From: Pythium myriotylum
Lineage: Eukaryota > Oomycota > Peronosporomycetes > Pythiales > Pythiaceae
Length of the DNA: 64,000 bases
Assembly (NCBI GenBank): GCA_023091665.1
Contig: JALJCQ010000012.1
Span: forward strand, 1,550,001-1,614,000
Reading direction: 5' to 3'
Notes under the pieces: model-generated
Seen by the model: only the letters and a program-made list of their open reading frames with translations
Told to the model about the DNA's origin: nothing
Database searches by the model: none
In this document: positions 1-10,014 of the stretch, piece by piece
Layout of the letters: each line of letters begins with the position of its first letter
Numbering within the stretch: the stretch's first letter is position 1
Program-made: the position numbers and the translations under genes

Positions 1-1113
1 ACCGCAGCGCGCGGCGGAGACGGCGAGCCGAGGCCGCCGAAAGTGGCGCTGATCACGGGCATCACGGGCCAGGACGGGTCCTATCTCAGCGAGCTGCTGC
101 TGAGCAAAGGCTACATCGTCCACGGGCTCATCCGCCGCTCCTCGGCCTTCAACACGTCCCGCATCGAACACCTCTACCGCGATCCGCACCTCAACGACGT
201 CAAGCTCTTCCTCCACTATGGCGACGTGACCGACTCGTCCAACCTCTGCCACATCATCGCGCGCCTTCGCCCGGACGAGATCTACAATCTCGCAGCGATG
301 TCCCACGTCAAAGTCTCGTTCGAGATGTCCGAGTACACGGCAGACGTGGACGCGCTGGGCACGCTGCGGCTGCTCAACTGCATTCGAACGTGCGGGATGG
401 AGAAGACGACCAAGTTTTACCAGGCGTCGACCAGCGAGCTCTACGGCAAAGTGCAGGCCACGCCGCAGAACGAGCTCACGCCGTTCTACCCGCGCTCGCC
501 CTACGGAGTGTCGAAGCAATTTGCCTTTTGGAGTGTTGTCAACTACCGAGAGGCCTACGGCATGTTCGCTGTCAACGGCATTCTCTTCAACCATGAGAGT
601 CCGCGTCGCGGGCCGACTTTTGTCACGCGCAAGATTACGCGTGCGGTCGTGCGCATCCACGCCGGACTTGAAGAATGCCTCTACATCGGGAATCTGGATG
701 CGAGGCGCGATTGGGGCCACGCGCGAGATTACGTCGAGTGCATGTGGAAGATGCTCCAGCACGAGACTCCACAGGACTTCGTCGTCGCCACGGGCGAGTG
801 CCACAGCGTTCGCGAGTTTGTGGAGCTGGCCTTTCAGCACATCGGGATCCAGATTCTTTGGAAGGGATCCCGTGGTACTATTGAAGAGGTCGGTGTTGAT
901 GCAAACGACGCGAATCGCGTCCTCGTACGTGTCGACCCAAAGTATTTTCGACCTACGGAGGTCGATTTGCTGGTTGGAGACGCGAGCAAAGCCAAACAGC
1001 TCTTGGACTGGCAGCCGACAGTCAAGTTCCGCGAGCTTGTCGCAGAGATGGTCGAGTCGGATACTGCTGCGCTTCAAAACAACGTGCACGACCACGTCCA
1101 TCACCACAATTAA
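1..1113 (+). CDS. gmd: GDP-mannose 4,6-dehydratase (5' partial)
   Basis: Converts GDP-mannose to GDP-4-keto-6-deoxymannose, the first step to GDP-fucose; a cytosolic short-chain dehydrogenase/reductase. The frame is open from base 1 with no ATG before the core begins at about 43 (a GTG codon), so the true start lies outside the window. Visible are the NADP-binding GITGQDG loop, the following GLIRRSS stretch, the family signature [10 protein letters not shown], the catalytic STSELYGK serine/glutamate region and the YGVSK tyrosine/lysine pair. Length is close to the usual 350-370 residues, so little is missing. The C terminus is histidine-rich (HDHVHHHN). It converges with the C2-domain gene, with 66 bp between the two stop codons. 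The family assignment is secure; the role in this organism (glycan fucosylation) is inferred. Confidence 0.96.
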   Translation, partial: TAARGGDGEPRPPKVALITGITGQDGSYLSELLLSKGYIVHGLIRRSSAFNTSRIEHLYRDPHLNDVKLFLHYGDVTDSSNLCHIIARLRPDEIYNLAAMSHVKVSFEMSEYTADVDALGTLRLLNCIRTCGMEKTTKFYQASTSELYGKVQATPQNELTPFYPRSPYGVSKQFAFWSVVNYREAYGMFAVNGILFNHESPRRGPTFVTRKITRAVVRIHAGLEECLYIGNLDARRDWGHARDYVECMWKMLQHETPQDFVVATGECHSVREFVELAFQHIGIQILWKGSRGTIEEVGVDANDANRVLVRVDPKYFRPTEVDLLVGDASKAKQLLDWQPTVKFRELVAEMVESDTAALQNNVHDHVHHHN

Positions 1114-1179
1114 ATCCTAGCCAATGGCTTCTTTGCTCATCATCAACGCAACGTGTTTAAATTGTTTTACGTTTGTTCG

Positions 1180-2784
1180 TCAGAACACATCACGCCGTTG
1201 GCCGTCCGCCGTCACTTCGGTCGATTTGATCTCGATGCCAATGAAGCGGCGGCTAAGATCGTTGAGCTTCGTGGTCAAAACTTCCGTCTGGCTTGCCTTC
1301 AACTCCAACGGCTCGGCGGCCTCCGCGAAGCCGTACCACAAGTCTGGGATCACTGAGCCGTAGGTAGCGAGATCCTCGTCATTGAGACTGCGCTCGTTGG
1401 TAGCCATCGTTCGCGCCGCGAGCTGAAGCTGCGAAGATGTGAGCAGCATGCGGCGCACTCCGATGCGCACTTCGCCTTGCTTCTCGCCGTTTTCTTTCAC
1501 GAGTGGATACCACTCGTCAAATGCATCGTTCACCGGGATGTCCATCGATATGTGGACCTCGCCCAGGTGCATATCCGACATGACGAGGTTCTTGTTCATG
1601 ACCACGATGCTCACGAGGTCCGGCTCGTTTGCGTCTTCTGCAGACGGAGATGGGACCCAAAAGACGAACCGCTCGTTGAAGACGGGGCTCGTCGTGCCCT
1701 TGACAATAGTCGTGCGCCGCTCCCATTGCTTGAACCGCACGATGATGTACGAGTCACTCTCTCCCTGGAAGCCGGCAGCGGTCAGATCCTTCGCAGCGAG
1801 TACTTCGGCCACGACCAGTTCGCCAAACGCAGTGGGCTGCGTAGGCGGCGTCGCGCCACTCTTCCGACGAGCGTTCTGAGGAGCCGGGCGGTGGATATTG
1901 TTCCTCGCGAGCGCAACTTTCTCCGGATCTGGGCCGACGACGGCAGTCGCCGTAGTAATCGACGTCTTGAGCTGGGTCGACAAGTCTCGAAAGGAGAAGC
2001 TCATCTTGGGCGCCAACGGGCGAGTCATCTTCATTTTCCACGAGCTCCCTTCTGGCGTCTGCGAGGCGGTCGTTGACGCCGTCGACGCGCTGGGCGACGC
2101 ATCGTTTTCTTTCAGCTCGCTGCCGCTGTTTCCCGCGAAGAATTTCGGTCGGAAACTCGCCATGCGCGTGAGCGTGCTCGCCGCGGGCCCGGTCGTGGCG
2201 CGAGCGAGCGTGGGCGCCGGCGCCACCGGCGAAGGCGGGGGCAGCTTCGGCTCGACCTCTTCTTCCAGCTCTTCCGGGTACTTTTCCTCGGGCGTGGACG
2301 GCCTCGGCAGCGGCGCTGGCACTGGCTCGGGCTCGGGCACTGCCGCCGGCGCCGGCACTGGTGTTGGCGCTGGTGTTGGTGTCGGTGCCGACGCCGGCGC
2401 GGGCTTGGGCGCTGGTGCTGGCGCTGGCGTCGCGGTCGCGGTCGCGGTCACTGTCGGCGCCGCTGCCTTGTTTGTCGCAGGTGCTGGCGCTGGCGTCGGA
2501 GCCGAGGCTTGCGCGGGCTTCCGCGGTGGTGCTGGCGTCGCTGCTGGCGTCGCTGTCGGCGCCGACGCCTTGTCTGTCGCGCGCGCCGGCGTTGGCTTGA
2601 CTGGCGTCGCGGTGGCAGTCACGGCGGCAGTCGGCGCGCGCGCAGTCACCCGCGCCGGCGGCGGCGCGTTTGGCGCGCTGTCGTTGTCGATCGACTGCGC
2701 GCGCGCCGCCCGCGACTGCCAGAAGTTCTTGGCGCTGGCGAAGTCGATGCCTTCGCCGACGACGGCGGCCTTCTCCGAGGACAT
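1180..2784 (-). CDS. Proline/alanine-rich protein with one C2 domain
   Basis: 534 residues from the ATG at 2784; an in-frame TTG lies five codons upstream but is not a credible eukaryotic start. The first roughly 200 residues are low-complexity Ala/Pro/Thr tracts (APAPAP, TATATP), followed by an acidic EELEEEVEP stretch and a Ser/Thr-rich linker. A single C2 domain (about residues 325-450) begins GELVVAEVLAAKDL and contains SDSYIIVRF, TSPVFNERFVFWV and a C-terminal EVRIGVRRMLL. C2 domains bind phospholipid, often with calcium. Here the loop-1 position reads ESDSY and loop 3 reads MNKNLVMSDMHLG, so only part of the usual five-aspartate set is present and calcium dependence is doubtful. About 80 further residues follow the domain. 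Probably a peripheral membrane adaptor; the specific function is unknown. Confidence 0.85.
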   Translation of the reverse strand: MSSEKAAVVGEGIDFASAKNFWQSRAARAQSIDNDSAPNAPPPARVTARAPTAAVTATATPVKPTPARATDKASAPTATPAATPAPPRKPAQASAPTPAPAPATNKAAAPTVTATATATPAPAPAPKPAPASAPTPTPAPTPVPAPAAVPEPEPVPAPLPRPSTPEEKYPEELEEEVEPKLPPPSPVAPAPTLARATTGPAASTLTRMASFRPKFFAGNSGSELKENDASPSASTASTTASQTPEGSSWKMKMTRPLAPKMSFSFRDLSTQLKTSITTATAVVGPDPEKVALARNNIHRPAPQNARRKSGATPPTQPTAFGELVVAEVLAAKDLTAAGFQGESDSYIIVRFKQWERRTTIVKGTTSPVFNERFVFWVPSPSAEDANEPDLVSIVVMNKNLVMSDMHLGEVHISMDIPVNDAFDEWYPLVKENGEKQGEVRIGVRRMLLTSSQLQLAARTMATNERSLNDEDLATYGSVIPDLWYGFAEAAEPLELKASQTEVLTTKLNDLSRRFIGIEIKSTEVTADGQRRDVF

Positions 2785-3083
2785 GGCGACGGGAAACAAC
2801 GATCACTAAATCCACGCGGCACGGCGGGCAGGCGCGATGGAGAGCTCCTCGATGCAACGACAGAAAATGGGCAGGCGGAAAAACTTCAATACAACTGGAC
2901 TGGAGCGACTAGCAGTTACGAACCGTTTCTGAATCTCTGCGACATGTGGAAGAGCTCTCTGCTCCAGACGTGTCGCGTTGATCACCGCAGACGATCGCGA
3001 GGGGGTTCCAGGAAGGGCGTTGTGTATTCTCCACGGATCGTGGGGTTGGGAAGCTTGAACTGTGTCTAAGTATGGGCAGCTAC

Positions 3084-5592
3084 TCACTGGACTGCGGCGC
3101 CCAGCACCTCGGACGGCGTCGGCGCGACGGACGGCGGCGCCGCGACGCTCTCCTTGCGCGCGACGGGCTTGGCGTCGTCGAGCTCGTCGTCCGTGTCGTC
3201 GTCGCGACGGAACGCGCGCTTCGCGGCGCCGAAGCGCCGGTTATATTCACCTATGCTCAGCAAACAGAGCTCGACGTCGCCTTCGATGCCCTTGACCATC
3301 TTGGTGATCTCGCTCAGCTCCATCTCGTAGACGAGCACGCCGTTGATGGCGACCAGCACGTCACCGAGATGGACAGCGTGGCTCTGCTCGGCTTGGCCGT
3401 TAGCGACCAGTCGGTTGACGATCGTGATGTCTCGCTCGTGGTCTCGCGCGAACTCGATGCCGAGCTTCTGGGTCGTGTCGAGCACGACAGTGCAGGCTGT
3501 GATGAGAGAACGGATGTACTCGATCGCGATCTCGAGACACGTCACAAAGTAGGCTGCCTCTCCTTGCGTGCGACCCAGATCGAAGAAAGTGACCATCTCT
3601 TTCAGGAACACGGGATCGGACAGCCGAGACTGGACGAGCACGTAGATGAACGCAGGGATGAAATCGTCCGCGCTCATGGGAGCGTTGCTCGGGTGCTCAG
3701 TGTGGTAGACGTTGTAGATCTCCTTGCAGCCAGCGACGAGCTGGTCGCGCTTCATATATGGAAGGCTGAGTTTGTCGATTTCCTTGAACTTGGCGCAAGC
3801 ACTGGCCCATGAGGATGGGGATAGACTGTCGGGGCCAATGCCAAAGAACGATTGAGCCTTCGACTGAAGCACCTCCATCTTGCCCCGCAAAAGCTTGGAT
3901 TCTGCGCGGGTGCTCATTTTGATGTTGTCGTGCACCGCTCGGTACAGCGGGAAAAAGACGCGCTCTTCAATCTGCTCGCCAATGATGTTGATCACACGTT
4001 CTGTGAACTCGATCGAGTCGCTCCCACTCTCCTCTCCGTCGGCTCCGACCCGGCCACCGAGAACGCGCAGTTCGTTCAGTCGCTTGTCAATCATGTAGTC
4101 CAACAGACCAGCCATGAACTCTTTGAGAGCAGTGTTGTCGATGGCCTTGCTGGACTGTTCCTTGAGGAAGGACGCGGTCGTACTACCCTCTGGAGAATAC
4201 GGAGACGCCAGGATGAGCTGAACTTCGCGCGTCACGTCGAGCAAAGCATCCTCGGTCTTCGAAATGAACGATGACATGCAACGGCGGCATGAGCTGTCTG
4301 CACCAAGGCTCCCCTCATCAAACGACCCTGATGTGCACGAGCATCTTCTGCCTGGATCGTTTCCGATGAAGGACCCATTTGAAATAAATGAAGCTTCCGA
4401 GGCATCTCCAACAGAGTTTGAGCCCTCAGCGACCGAGCTCAGAGACGCGACCCAGAGCGACCGCTCCTCCTGGCTGTCTGCATGAAGAATCAACTCGCGT
4501 TGTGGAGTTCGGACGACGAAGCTGAACCGTTCGCCTGTCTTCAGGGTATCCAACGGAGAAATTCGCGCTCGAACCACTTCGAGGGCACCTTTCTTGTTCC
4601 CACCTTCGGGGTGAGAGAAATACGTGAGTGTTGTGCTGGAGAGCTCGAACCAGCGCCGCTTGGTGCTCTTGAACATTTGGCCGCGCTTGCGGAGCCAGCC
4701 AGAGAAGATAATAGGTTGCTTATCAGGGCCGTGCTGCTCGATGAGCTTCGTAGTCTTGTACGATGCGGGCAACAACTCTGCCCCCTTTTCTCGGAGGGCC
4801 TTGATCCATTCGTCTCGATCGCTTTGATCGACAGCATAGAGAATGATTTGATAGGACCCTTGGCTGAGGCAGAACCCACTTTGGAGTAGACATTGAACAG
4901 TTGTGGGTTTTCGCAGATCGATCCGACCGCGCACTTCCGTCGAGTCGTGGGTATCATGGTAGACGAGCTCGTGGTCAATGATGCAGAACAATCGTCGCTT
5001 GAAGTTGCGGATACTGTGGCCTCGTTTGATGAGCCAGCCCGAGTGAGAGATGACGGGCTTGTATTCGAGCACCCAGCGCTGGCTCTGTTGGGGCTTGGCG
5101 AGACGCACAGTTCCACCGCTCGACCGCACCATCGTACTCGTTGCACGCTCTGTCCATTGCTCAATGTCACTGCGTGGGACAAGCCATGAGATATCAGAAC
5201 AACTTGCTTTCCCGCGCATGGCGCCACCAAGGCGCTTACCGTTGGCTTGGCCGCGTCACAAGAACCACTCGGCCTGGGTCGCGCGACGACTGCGCCAAAT
5301 TTTTGGTCGATTGCTTCCGGAGAGGTGGTGGAGGCGGCGGCGCCATCGACTCGGACGAGGACGCGGAGGAGTTTGACTCGTTTGACGAGGTCGAGACACC
5401 ACTTGACGCCTTGCGAATCAAGGCGCGCGCAGTCGGCTCATCGTCGCTTGTGTCGTTGCCGTCCGTGCTGCCGCCGCCGTCGTCTCCTTCGTTCATCGTG
5501 TCTCGCAGCGGCAGTCGGAAGACCTCGACGTCTTGGCGGTTGCGCGCCGAGAGCTGCACGACGCCGCGCACGAGTCCTTGGTGCGAGGCCAT
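3084..5592 (-). CDS. PH-PH-VPS9-PDZ protein, probable Rab5-family GEF
   Basis: Two exons, complement(3084..5169, 5240..5592), 812 residues. The 70-bp intron has donor GTAAGC and acceptor CGCAG, and splits an Arg codon (phase 2). Without it, exon 1 stops and exon 2 appears to start at a false ATG (5219). Exon 1 starts MASHQGLV and is Ser/Pro-rich and acidic. Exon 2 holds two PH domains: HSGWLIKRGHSIRNFKRR, then FSGWLRKRGQMFKSTKRRW. A VPS9 domain follows, marked by MSADDFIPAFIYVLVQS and GEAAYFVTCLEIAIEYI, which contain the conserved Asp and Tyr used by Rab5/Vps21 exchange factors. Next is a PDZ domain with a GDVLVAINGV carboxylate loop region, then an acidic/basic tail. Likely an early-endosome nucleotide exchange factor recruited by phosphoinositides. 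The domain calls are strong; the Rab partner is inferred. Confidence 0.9.
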
Positions 5593-5616
5593 GGCGCTGG
5601 CGGTCGACGGGGCAGT

Positions 5617-5701
5617 CGAGAGAGCGAGGGAGCGAGCGAGAGAGCAAGGGAGCGAGAGAGAGAGAGAGAGAGAGGCGAGAGCAAGAGAGGGAAGAGAGGG
5701 C
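5617..5701. repeat. GA-rich low-complexity tract
   Basis: About 85 bases made almost only of G and A on the plus strand, including an uninterrupted (GA)n run near 5655-5675. It lies 25-110 bp upstream of the VPS9-gene start. On that gene's coding strand it is a CT-rich 5' leader or promoter element. Confidence 0.85.
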
Positions 5702-5770
5702 GTTATCCGTGCTGCTGATCTTGTCGAGAGTTCAGACTGCGCGAAGGAAACCCTCACGACGCACTTTCAG

Positions 5771-5778
5771 CCAATCAG
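5771..5778. promoter_or_regulatory. CCAAT box (CCAATCAG)
   Basis: Exact NF-Y-type core, about 180 bp from the ATG of the VPS9-domain gene. CCAAT boxes work in either orientation. Position and match are the only evidence. Confidence 0.3.
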
Positions 5779-6660
5779 TAGCCGTTTCGTCACATCGTGA
5801 GGCCAGTCGTCAGCTGGGACTGGCACAGCGTACCGTTGAGATCTCACATGGGTACATAGGTTGCTATCGGTACCGTTTTCCTGGTACAGACCGCCACCCT
5901 CTCCAAGGCTGAGCTAGCCTAACAAGCGACTCGACCCCCATCGAGGGCAATTCAGTGGTCGATCTCCGTGATGGCTGCTTTTTCGGGTGTCTCTTGTTTG
6001 CTTGGAGCGCTCGCGAGTGAACGAGTGAACGCGATTTCGCGCCGATGACGCGCCGGCGTCCGACGTCCCGCGAGAGCCGAGCGGCCACGTTCCTGCGACG
6101 CTCGGGAGATGGAGAAAAGTCTCGTGGCGACTCGCCACTTGAACACGCGCTCAGACCGGTGCTTCAACGTTGGCGTGAACCTGACAATTCCAACACGGTG
6201 ACGCGGCGGTCGTGGCAGCGACCGCTGAAACGCCCTCTTCAGGGACTACATTCCAAAACAGGGTAGATTTTCCAGCCACTGGCATCAACACAGATTGAGT
6301 AGTCTACCTTGTTTTGGTACAATTCCCGTCGCGACCTTTCACTCCCCCCTGCTCGATCTTGCCAAAAAGTGCTTGTGCAAACGGGCGCGTCAGAGGGGTA
6401 GGGTTCCGAATTCGTCCACTCTGCAAACCCAGTGGTGACGTCTGTGCGTGGTGCTGTCGCCGTCGAGGTCGCCCAATTTCAGCCAATGGGATGCGTTCGT
6501 AGCTCCTCGCACTCGCGCCAACACGGCCTCCCTCCTGATCTTTTCACGTCCGAAACTTCACCATCGACGAGGACGAGCGTGGCGGGCACGAGCAAGCAGC
6601 TCGCATTTGCGAATTCGCCGCGCCGCACGCAAGCTCCCCAGTCCCCGTCGCATCCCAGCC

Positions 6661-8274
6661 ATGAGCGCCAACCGCCGCATCAACCACGTCAGCAGCCAGC
6701 TCCAGCACGGCGCGGCCGAAGACAGCGCCTTCGCCAAGCGCGTCGAGGCCATGGCCGCGTTCATCAAGGACCCGCGCTTCCAGCACGTCACGCGCCCGTA
6801 CTCGGCCGAGGACGTCGTCAAGCTCCAGGGCACGGTCGAGGCCAACCCCGTGAGCGCCCAGCAGTCGCGCAAGCTCTACAAGCTGCTGCGCGAGCTCCAG
6901 GCGCGCGGCGAGACGAGCCACACTTTTGGCGCACTGGACACCATCCAGGTCGTGCAAATGGCGCGCCACTTGTCCACAGTGTACGTGAGTGGCTGGCAAT
7001 CCTCGTCGACGGCGTCGACCTCGAACGAGCCCGGACCGGATGTCGCGGACTACCCGATGGACACCGTGCCCAACAAGGTGGACCAGCTCTTCCGCGCACA
7101 GCTCTTCCACGACCGTAAGCAGTACGAGGCTCGCCGCCGCATGACTGCTGAGGAGCGCGCCCGCACGCCCATTGTTGACTACCTCCGTCCCATCATCGCC
7201 GATGCGGATACTGGTCACGGTGGTCTTACCGCCACGATGAAGCTCACGAAGATGTTCATCGAGCGCGGTGCTGCTGGCATCCACCTTGAGGACCAGAAGC
7301 CGGGCACGAAGAAGTGTGGCCACATGGGTGGCAAGGTGCTTGTATCCACGCAGGAGCACATCCAGCGTCTCATCGCCGCTCGTCTCCAGGCCGATGTCAT
7401 GAACAGCCCGCTCGTGATTGTGGCCCGTACTGACGCTGAAGCTGCGACCCTCCTCGACAACAACATCGACGGCCGTGATCACCCATTCATCCTCGGTGCC
7501 ACCAACCTCAGCGTGGAGACTTTCCGCGAGGCCTCGCAGAACGGCACGGACGCCACTTGGGACAAGCGCGCCGCCTCCATGACCTACCCTGAGGCAGTCC
7601 GCAAGGCTATTGAGCAGTCGAACCGTTCGGATAAGGCCTCCGCCCTGAAGACCTGGAACAGCCAGTGCCTCGAGCTGAGTCTTCCTGAGCTCAAGGCCCT
7701 TGCCTCTAAGCTCGGAGTCAAGGTTGACTTCTGCTGGGAGCGTGCTCGTACCGTTGAGGGCTACTACCGTGTGCGTGGCGGTGTCGATTTCTGCATTGCC
7801 CGTGGACGTGCGTACGGCGCCTACGCCGATCTCATCTGGATGGAGACGGCTCTTCCTGGCGTCCCGCTTGCCCGCACCTTCGCCGAGGGAGTCAAGTCCA
7901 AGCTGCCGCACCAGATGCTGGCGTACAACTTGTCGCCTTCGTTCAACTGGGATGCCGCTGGCATGTCCGATTCGCAGATCCGCACATTCGTCGAGGACCT
8001 CGGTCGTCTCGGCTACTGCTGGCAATTCATCACGCTTGCCGGTTTCCACAGTGACTCCCTCGGCATCACCCGCTTCGCACGCGACTACGCTGAGCGTCGC
8101 ATGCTTGCCTACGTTGAAGGCATCCAGCGTGCCGAGCGTAACGAGGGTGTGGAAACTCTTAAGCACCAGGGCTGGTCTGGTACCGAGTACGTGGATGCTC
8201 TGCAGAACACTGTTACCGGCGGTCTCTCATCAACCAACACGATGGGCCACGGTGTGACGGAAAGCCAGTTCTAA
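6661..8274 (+). CDS. icl: Isocitrate lyase
   Basis: Cleaves isocitrate to succinate and glyoxylate in the glyoxylate cycle, letting the cell grow on fatty acids and acetate. 537 residues from the ATG at 6661 ([10 protein letters not shown]); the in-frame sequence upstream lacks an ATG and has Arg-rich, UTR-like composition. The catalytic signature KKCGHMGGK has its Cys at about residue 219. The metal/substrate region ADADTGHGG and the conserved NLSPSFNW are present. Length fits eukaryotic ICLs (about 530-580). There is no intron, and codon choice is strongly biased to C/G-ending codons, which suggests high expression. The C terminus is SQF, not a canonical SKL-type peroxisomal signal, so the cellular location cannot be read from the sequence. 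Confidence 0.97.
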   Translation: MSANRRINHVSSQLQHGAAEDSAFAKRVEAMAAFIKDPRFQHVTRPYSAEDVVKLQGTVEANPVSAQQSRKLYKLLRELQARGETSHTFGALDTIQVVQMARHLSTVYVSGWQSSSTASTSNEPGPDVADYPMDTVPNKVDQLFRAQLFHDRKQYEARRRMTAEERARTPIVDYLRPIIADADTGHGGLTATMKLTKMFIERGAAGIHLEDQKPGTKKCGHMGGKVLVSTQEHIQRLIAARLQADVMNSPLVIVARTDAEAATLLDNNIDGRDHPFILGATNLSVETFREASQNGTDATWDKRAASMTYPEAVRKAIEQSNRSDKASALKTWNSQCLELSLPELKALASKLGVKVDFCWERARTVEGYYRVRGGVDFCIARGRAYGAYADLIWMETALPGVPLARTFAEGVKSKLPHQMLAYNLSPSFNWDAAGMSDSQIRTFVEDLGRLGYCWQFITLAGFHSDSLGITRFARDYAERRMLAYVEGIQRAERNEGVETLKHQGWSGTEYVDALQNTVTGGLSSTNTMGHGVTESQF

Positions 8275-9137
8275 GCAAGAAGTCGTAGTCTTCGGTGTGT
8301 TAGCCGAGCTCACGAGGCCACTCTAAACGAAATTCATTATTGGTGCTTGTTTCACTGTCGCTGCCCTAGAGTCAATGTGTGTGTGATGAGTGGTTGTGCG
8401 ATTAAAAAGTGGTGTCAAAGCAACAGCTTCCTGCTCATCATACGCCGATGTCGGTTCATGCAACGACAAATGAAGGCAACTGCACAACAGGACTTACTCG
8501 AGTGTCACACAGCTTGAGTACTAATGCGATGCTCGAGCAAATCCTCTTTTGCAGCTGCCTCAACGACCCAGCATCAAAGCCCACGTCGTTTTCGCCTTGC
8601 GGTCCAGTTGTCCTCGCGTCCTGAGAAGTCGACGATGGGCATCCGCCTACCAGAGGACCGCTGCCACCATGGAGCTACCACGCAAGATACAACATCGCAG
8701 TCCTGGAGAAGCCACGCACGTCCTTGGATTCGGGAAAGTAGGTCTCTCCGGGGAGATTATCGGAGATCTTCTCGTCCTAACCTCCTTGTGATTTTTAGTG
8801 GCCGCCTGGGAACATTCGACACGGTCATGCCCCACAACTGCGACCCTGTAAAACACTTGCAAGTACTAGGGCTCACTCCTTCTTTTACTAATTTTACTAA
8901 CCGGCGGAGGGCACGATGGTCTGATGCAACCCTGACATGGAGCAAAGACACTTCCAGTGTGGATGCCAGAGAAGTCAAGCCGTAACGACAATCCGCTCAC
9001 ATGGTCAACCATGTGACTTCTTGTTTCCGCCAGAATCTATTACCTTGAGAACAGCTTATGCAGCAAGTGACTCAACTCTACTTCTGGTCATCCGTGCTTT
9101 CAGCAGCTCTCAATTTCCTATAGTTACGAAGCTGAGT
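8275..9137. other. Intergenic, no gene seen
   Basis: 863 bp between the stop codons of isocitrate lyase (+) and the cyclophilin (-), so both 3' UTRs lie here. Short open stretches exist but none has coding character or a recognisable domain. No tRNA-like structure or repeat was noticed. Confidence 0.6.
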
Positions 9138-9809
9138 TCACAGCAAACCACAGTCCGTGATCTTAACCTCGCTGACGGGCTTGCCCTGGACGCAATACAC
9201 CGACTCGATGTTCTTCAACACATTCTTGCCGTCAACGATCTTGCCGAACGCGACGTTGCGGCCGTTCAGATGAGGGAGCGGCTTGAGTGAGATGAAAAAT
9301 TGCGAGGCGTTCTTGTTCACGCCCGAGTTTGCCATACCGATGACACCTTCCTCGGAGAACTGAAGCGCAAAGTTCTCATCTTCAAAGAAACGCTTGCCCT
9401 TCTCGAGAGCGGCGTGGCCGCCCGTTCCATTGCCGCTGAGGACATCGCCGCCAATGATGTATGTGCCCTTTGTGATGTTGTGGAAGACCGAGTTCTTGTA
9501 CGATCCCGAGCCGAAAGCCGACTCAAAACCCTTGGTGCACATGTTGACAAAGTTCTCGACAGTCTTCGGCACGACGTCCTTGGCGAGCTCGACAACGATG
9601 CGCTCGGCCGGTGCGCCGCCAATGCTGACGTCGAGGAACGCCTTCGGACGAGGCTGCGCCGGCGCCGGCACCGCAGCGTCGTATGGGACGATCGCCGCCG
9701 CGGGCGCGTTCATCTTCTCGAGCGAGCGGTGGTACCATCCCCAACCGCGCGCGCCGCCACGGGTCATGGCATTCGCGCCGCGCACGAGCTGCGATCGGAC
9801 GTACGCCAT
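9138..9809 (-). CDS. Divergent cyclophilin-type peptidyl-prolyl isomerase, probably organellar
   Basis: 223 residues, single exon, ATG at 9809. The first about 50 residues are Arg/Ala/Gly-rich with no acidic residue before Glu31 (MAYVRSQLVRGANAMTRGG), which resembles a mitochondrial presequence. The cyclophilin fold spans about residues 55-223: FLDVSIGG, RIVVELAKDVVPKTVENF, FHNITKG, IIGGDV, GVIGMANSG, ASQFFISL, and VAFGKIVDGKNV. Key active-site positions differ from human CypA. The catalytic Arg of FHRV is Asn here (FHNI), and the Trp preceding the LDGKHVVFG loop is His (HLNGRNVAFG). Isomerase activity and cyclosporin binding are therefore doubtful, and a chaperone or scaffold role is possible. 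The family call is certain; catalytic competence is not. Confidence 0.9.
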   Translation of the reverse strand: MAYVRSQLVRGANAMTRGGARGWGWYHRSLEKMNAPAAAIVPYDAAVPAPAQPRPKAFLDVSIGGAPAERIVVELAKDVVPKTVENFVNMCTKGFESAFGSGSYKNSVFHNITKGTYIIGGDVLSGNGTGGHAALEKGKRFFEDENFALQFSEEGVIGMANSGVNKNASQFFISLKPLPHLNGRNVAFGKIVDGKNVLKNIESVYCVQGKPVSEVKITDCGLL

Positions 9810-10014
9810 CGTGCCGTGTCTACTGCTTCTCGTGGAGCCCTGTGATCCGCTCGCTTCCAGCCACTGTTGAGCCCTTGATGCGAACCGTACCTAAAACATC
9901 GAACTTAGTGGTGTATCTTCTCACAGAGGGAATATACATTTCCAGAGGTTACTGCATCCTTCCTTCTGTTCTCAGCTTGAAGAGATCCGCGAGGGCTGAT
10001 CACCAAAGGCGAGC

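Larger units (their letters stand above)
5593..6660. promoter_or_regulatory. Divergent intergenic region between the VPS9 gene and isocitrate lyase
   Basis: 1,068 bp separate two start codons that face away from each other, so both promoters must lie here. No convincing gene was seen. It holds a GA/CT-rich tract next to the VPS9 start and CCAAT boxes at 5771-5778 (CCAATCAG) and 6483-6487, each about 180 bp upstream of its nearest ATG. No clear match to the oomycete initiator consensus was found by eye. Confidence 0.5.

Noticed and set aside
43..1113. GTG at 43 as start of GDP-mannose dehydratase
   Set aside because: Eukaryotic gene; the frame is open to base 1, so the start is outside the window.
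1898..2809. Long plus-strand frame opposite the C2-protein gene (Gly/Ala-rich)
   Set aside because: It mirrors the low-complexity Pro/Ala region on the coding strand; no start context or domain.
5140..5219. ATG at 5219 as start of the PH-VPS9-PDZ protein
   Set aside because: It lies in a 70-bp GT-AG intron; splicing joins a longer exon 1 in frame.
6544..8166. 540-codon minus-strand frame opposite isocitrate lyase
   Set aside because: An antisense shadow of a highly codon-biased gene.
8275..9137. Hidden gene between isocitrate lyase and cyclophilin
   Set aside because: Open stretches are short, without codon bias or domains, and no splice chain improves them.
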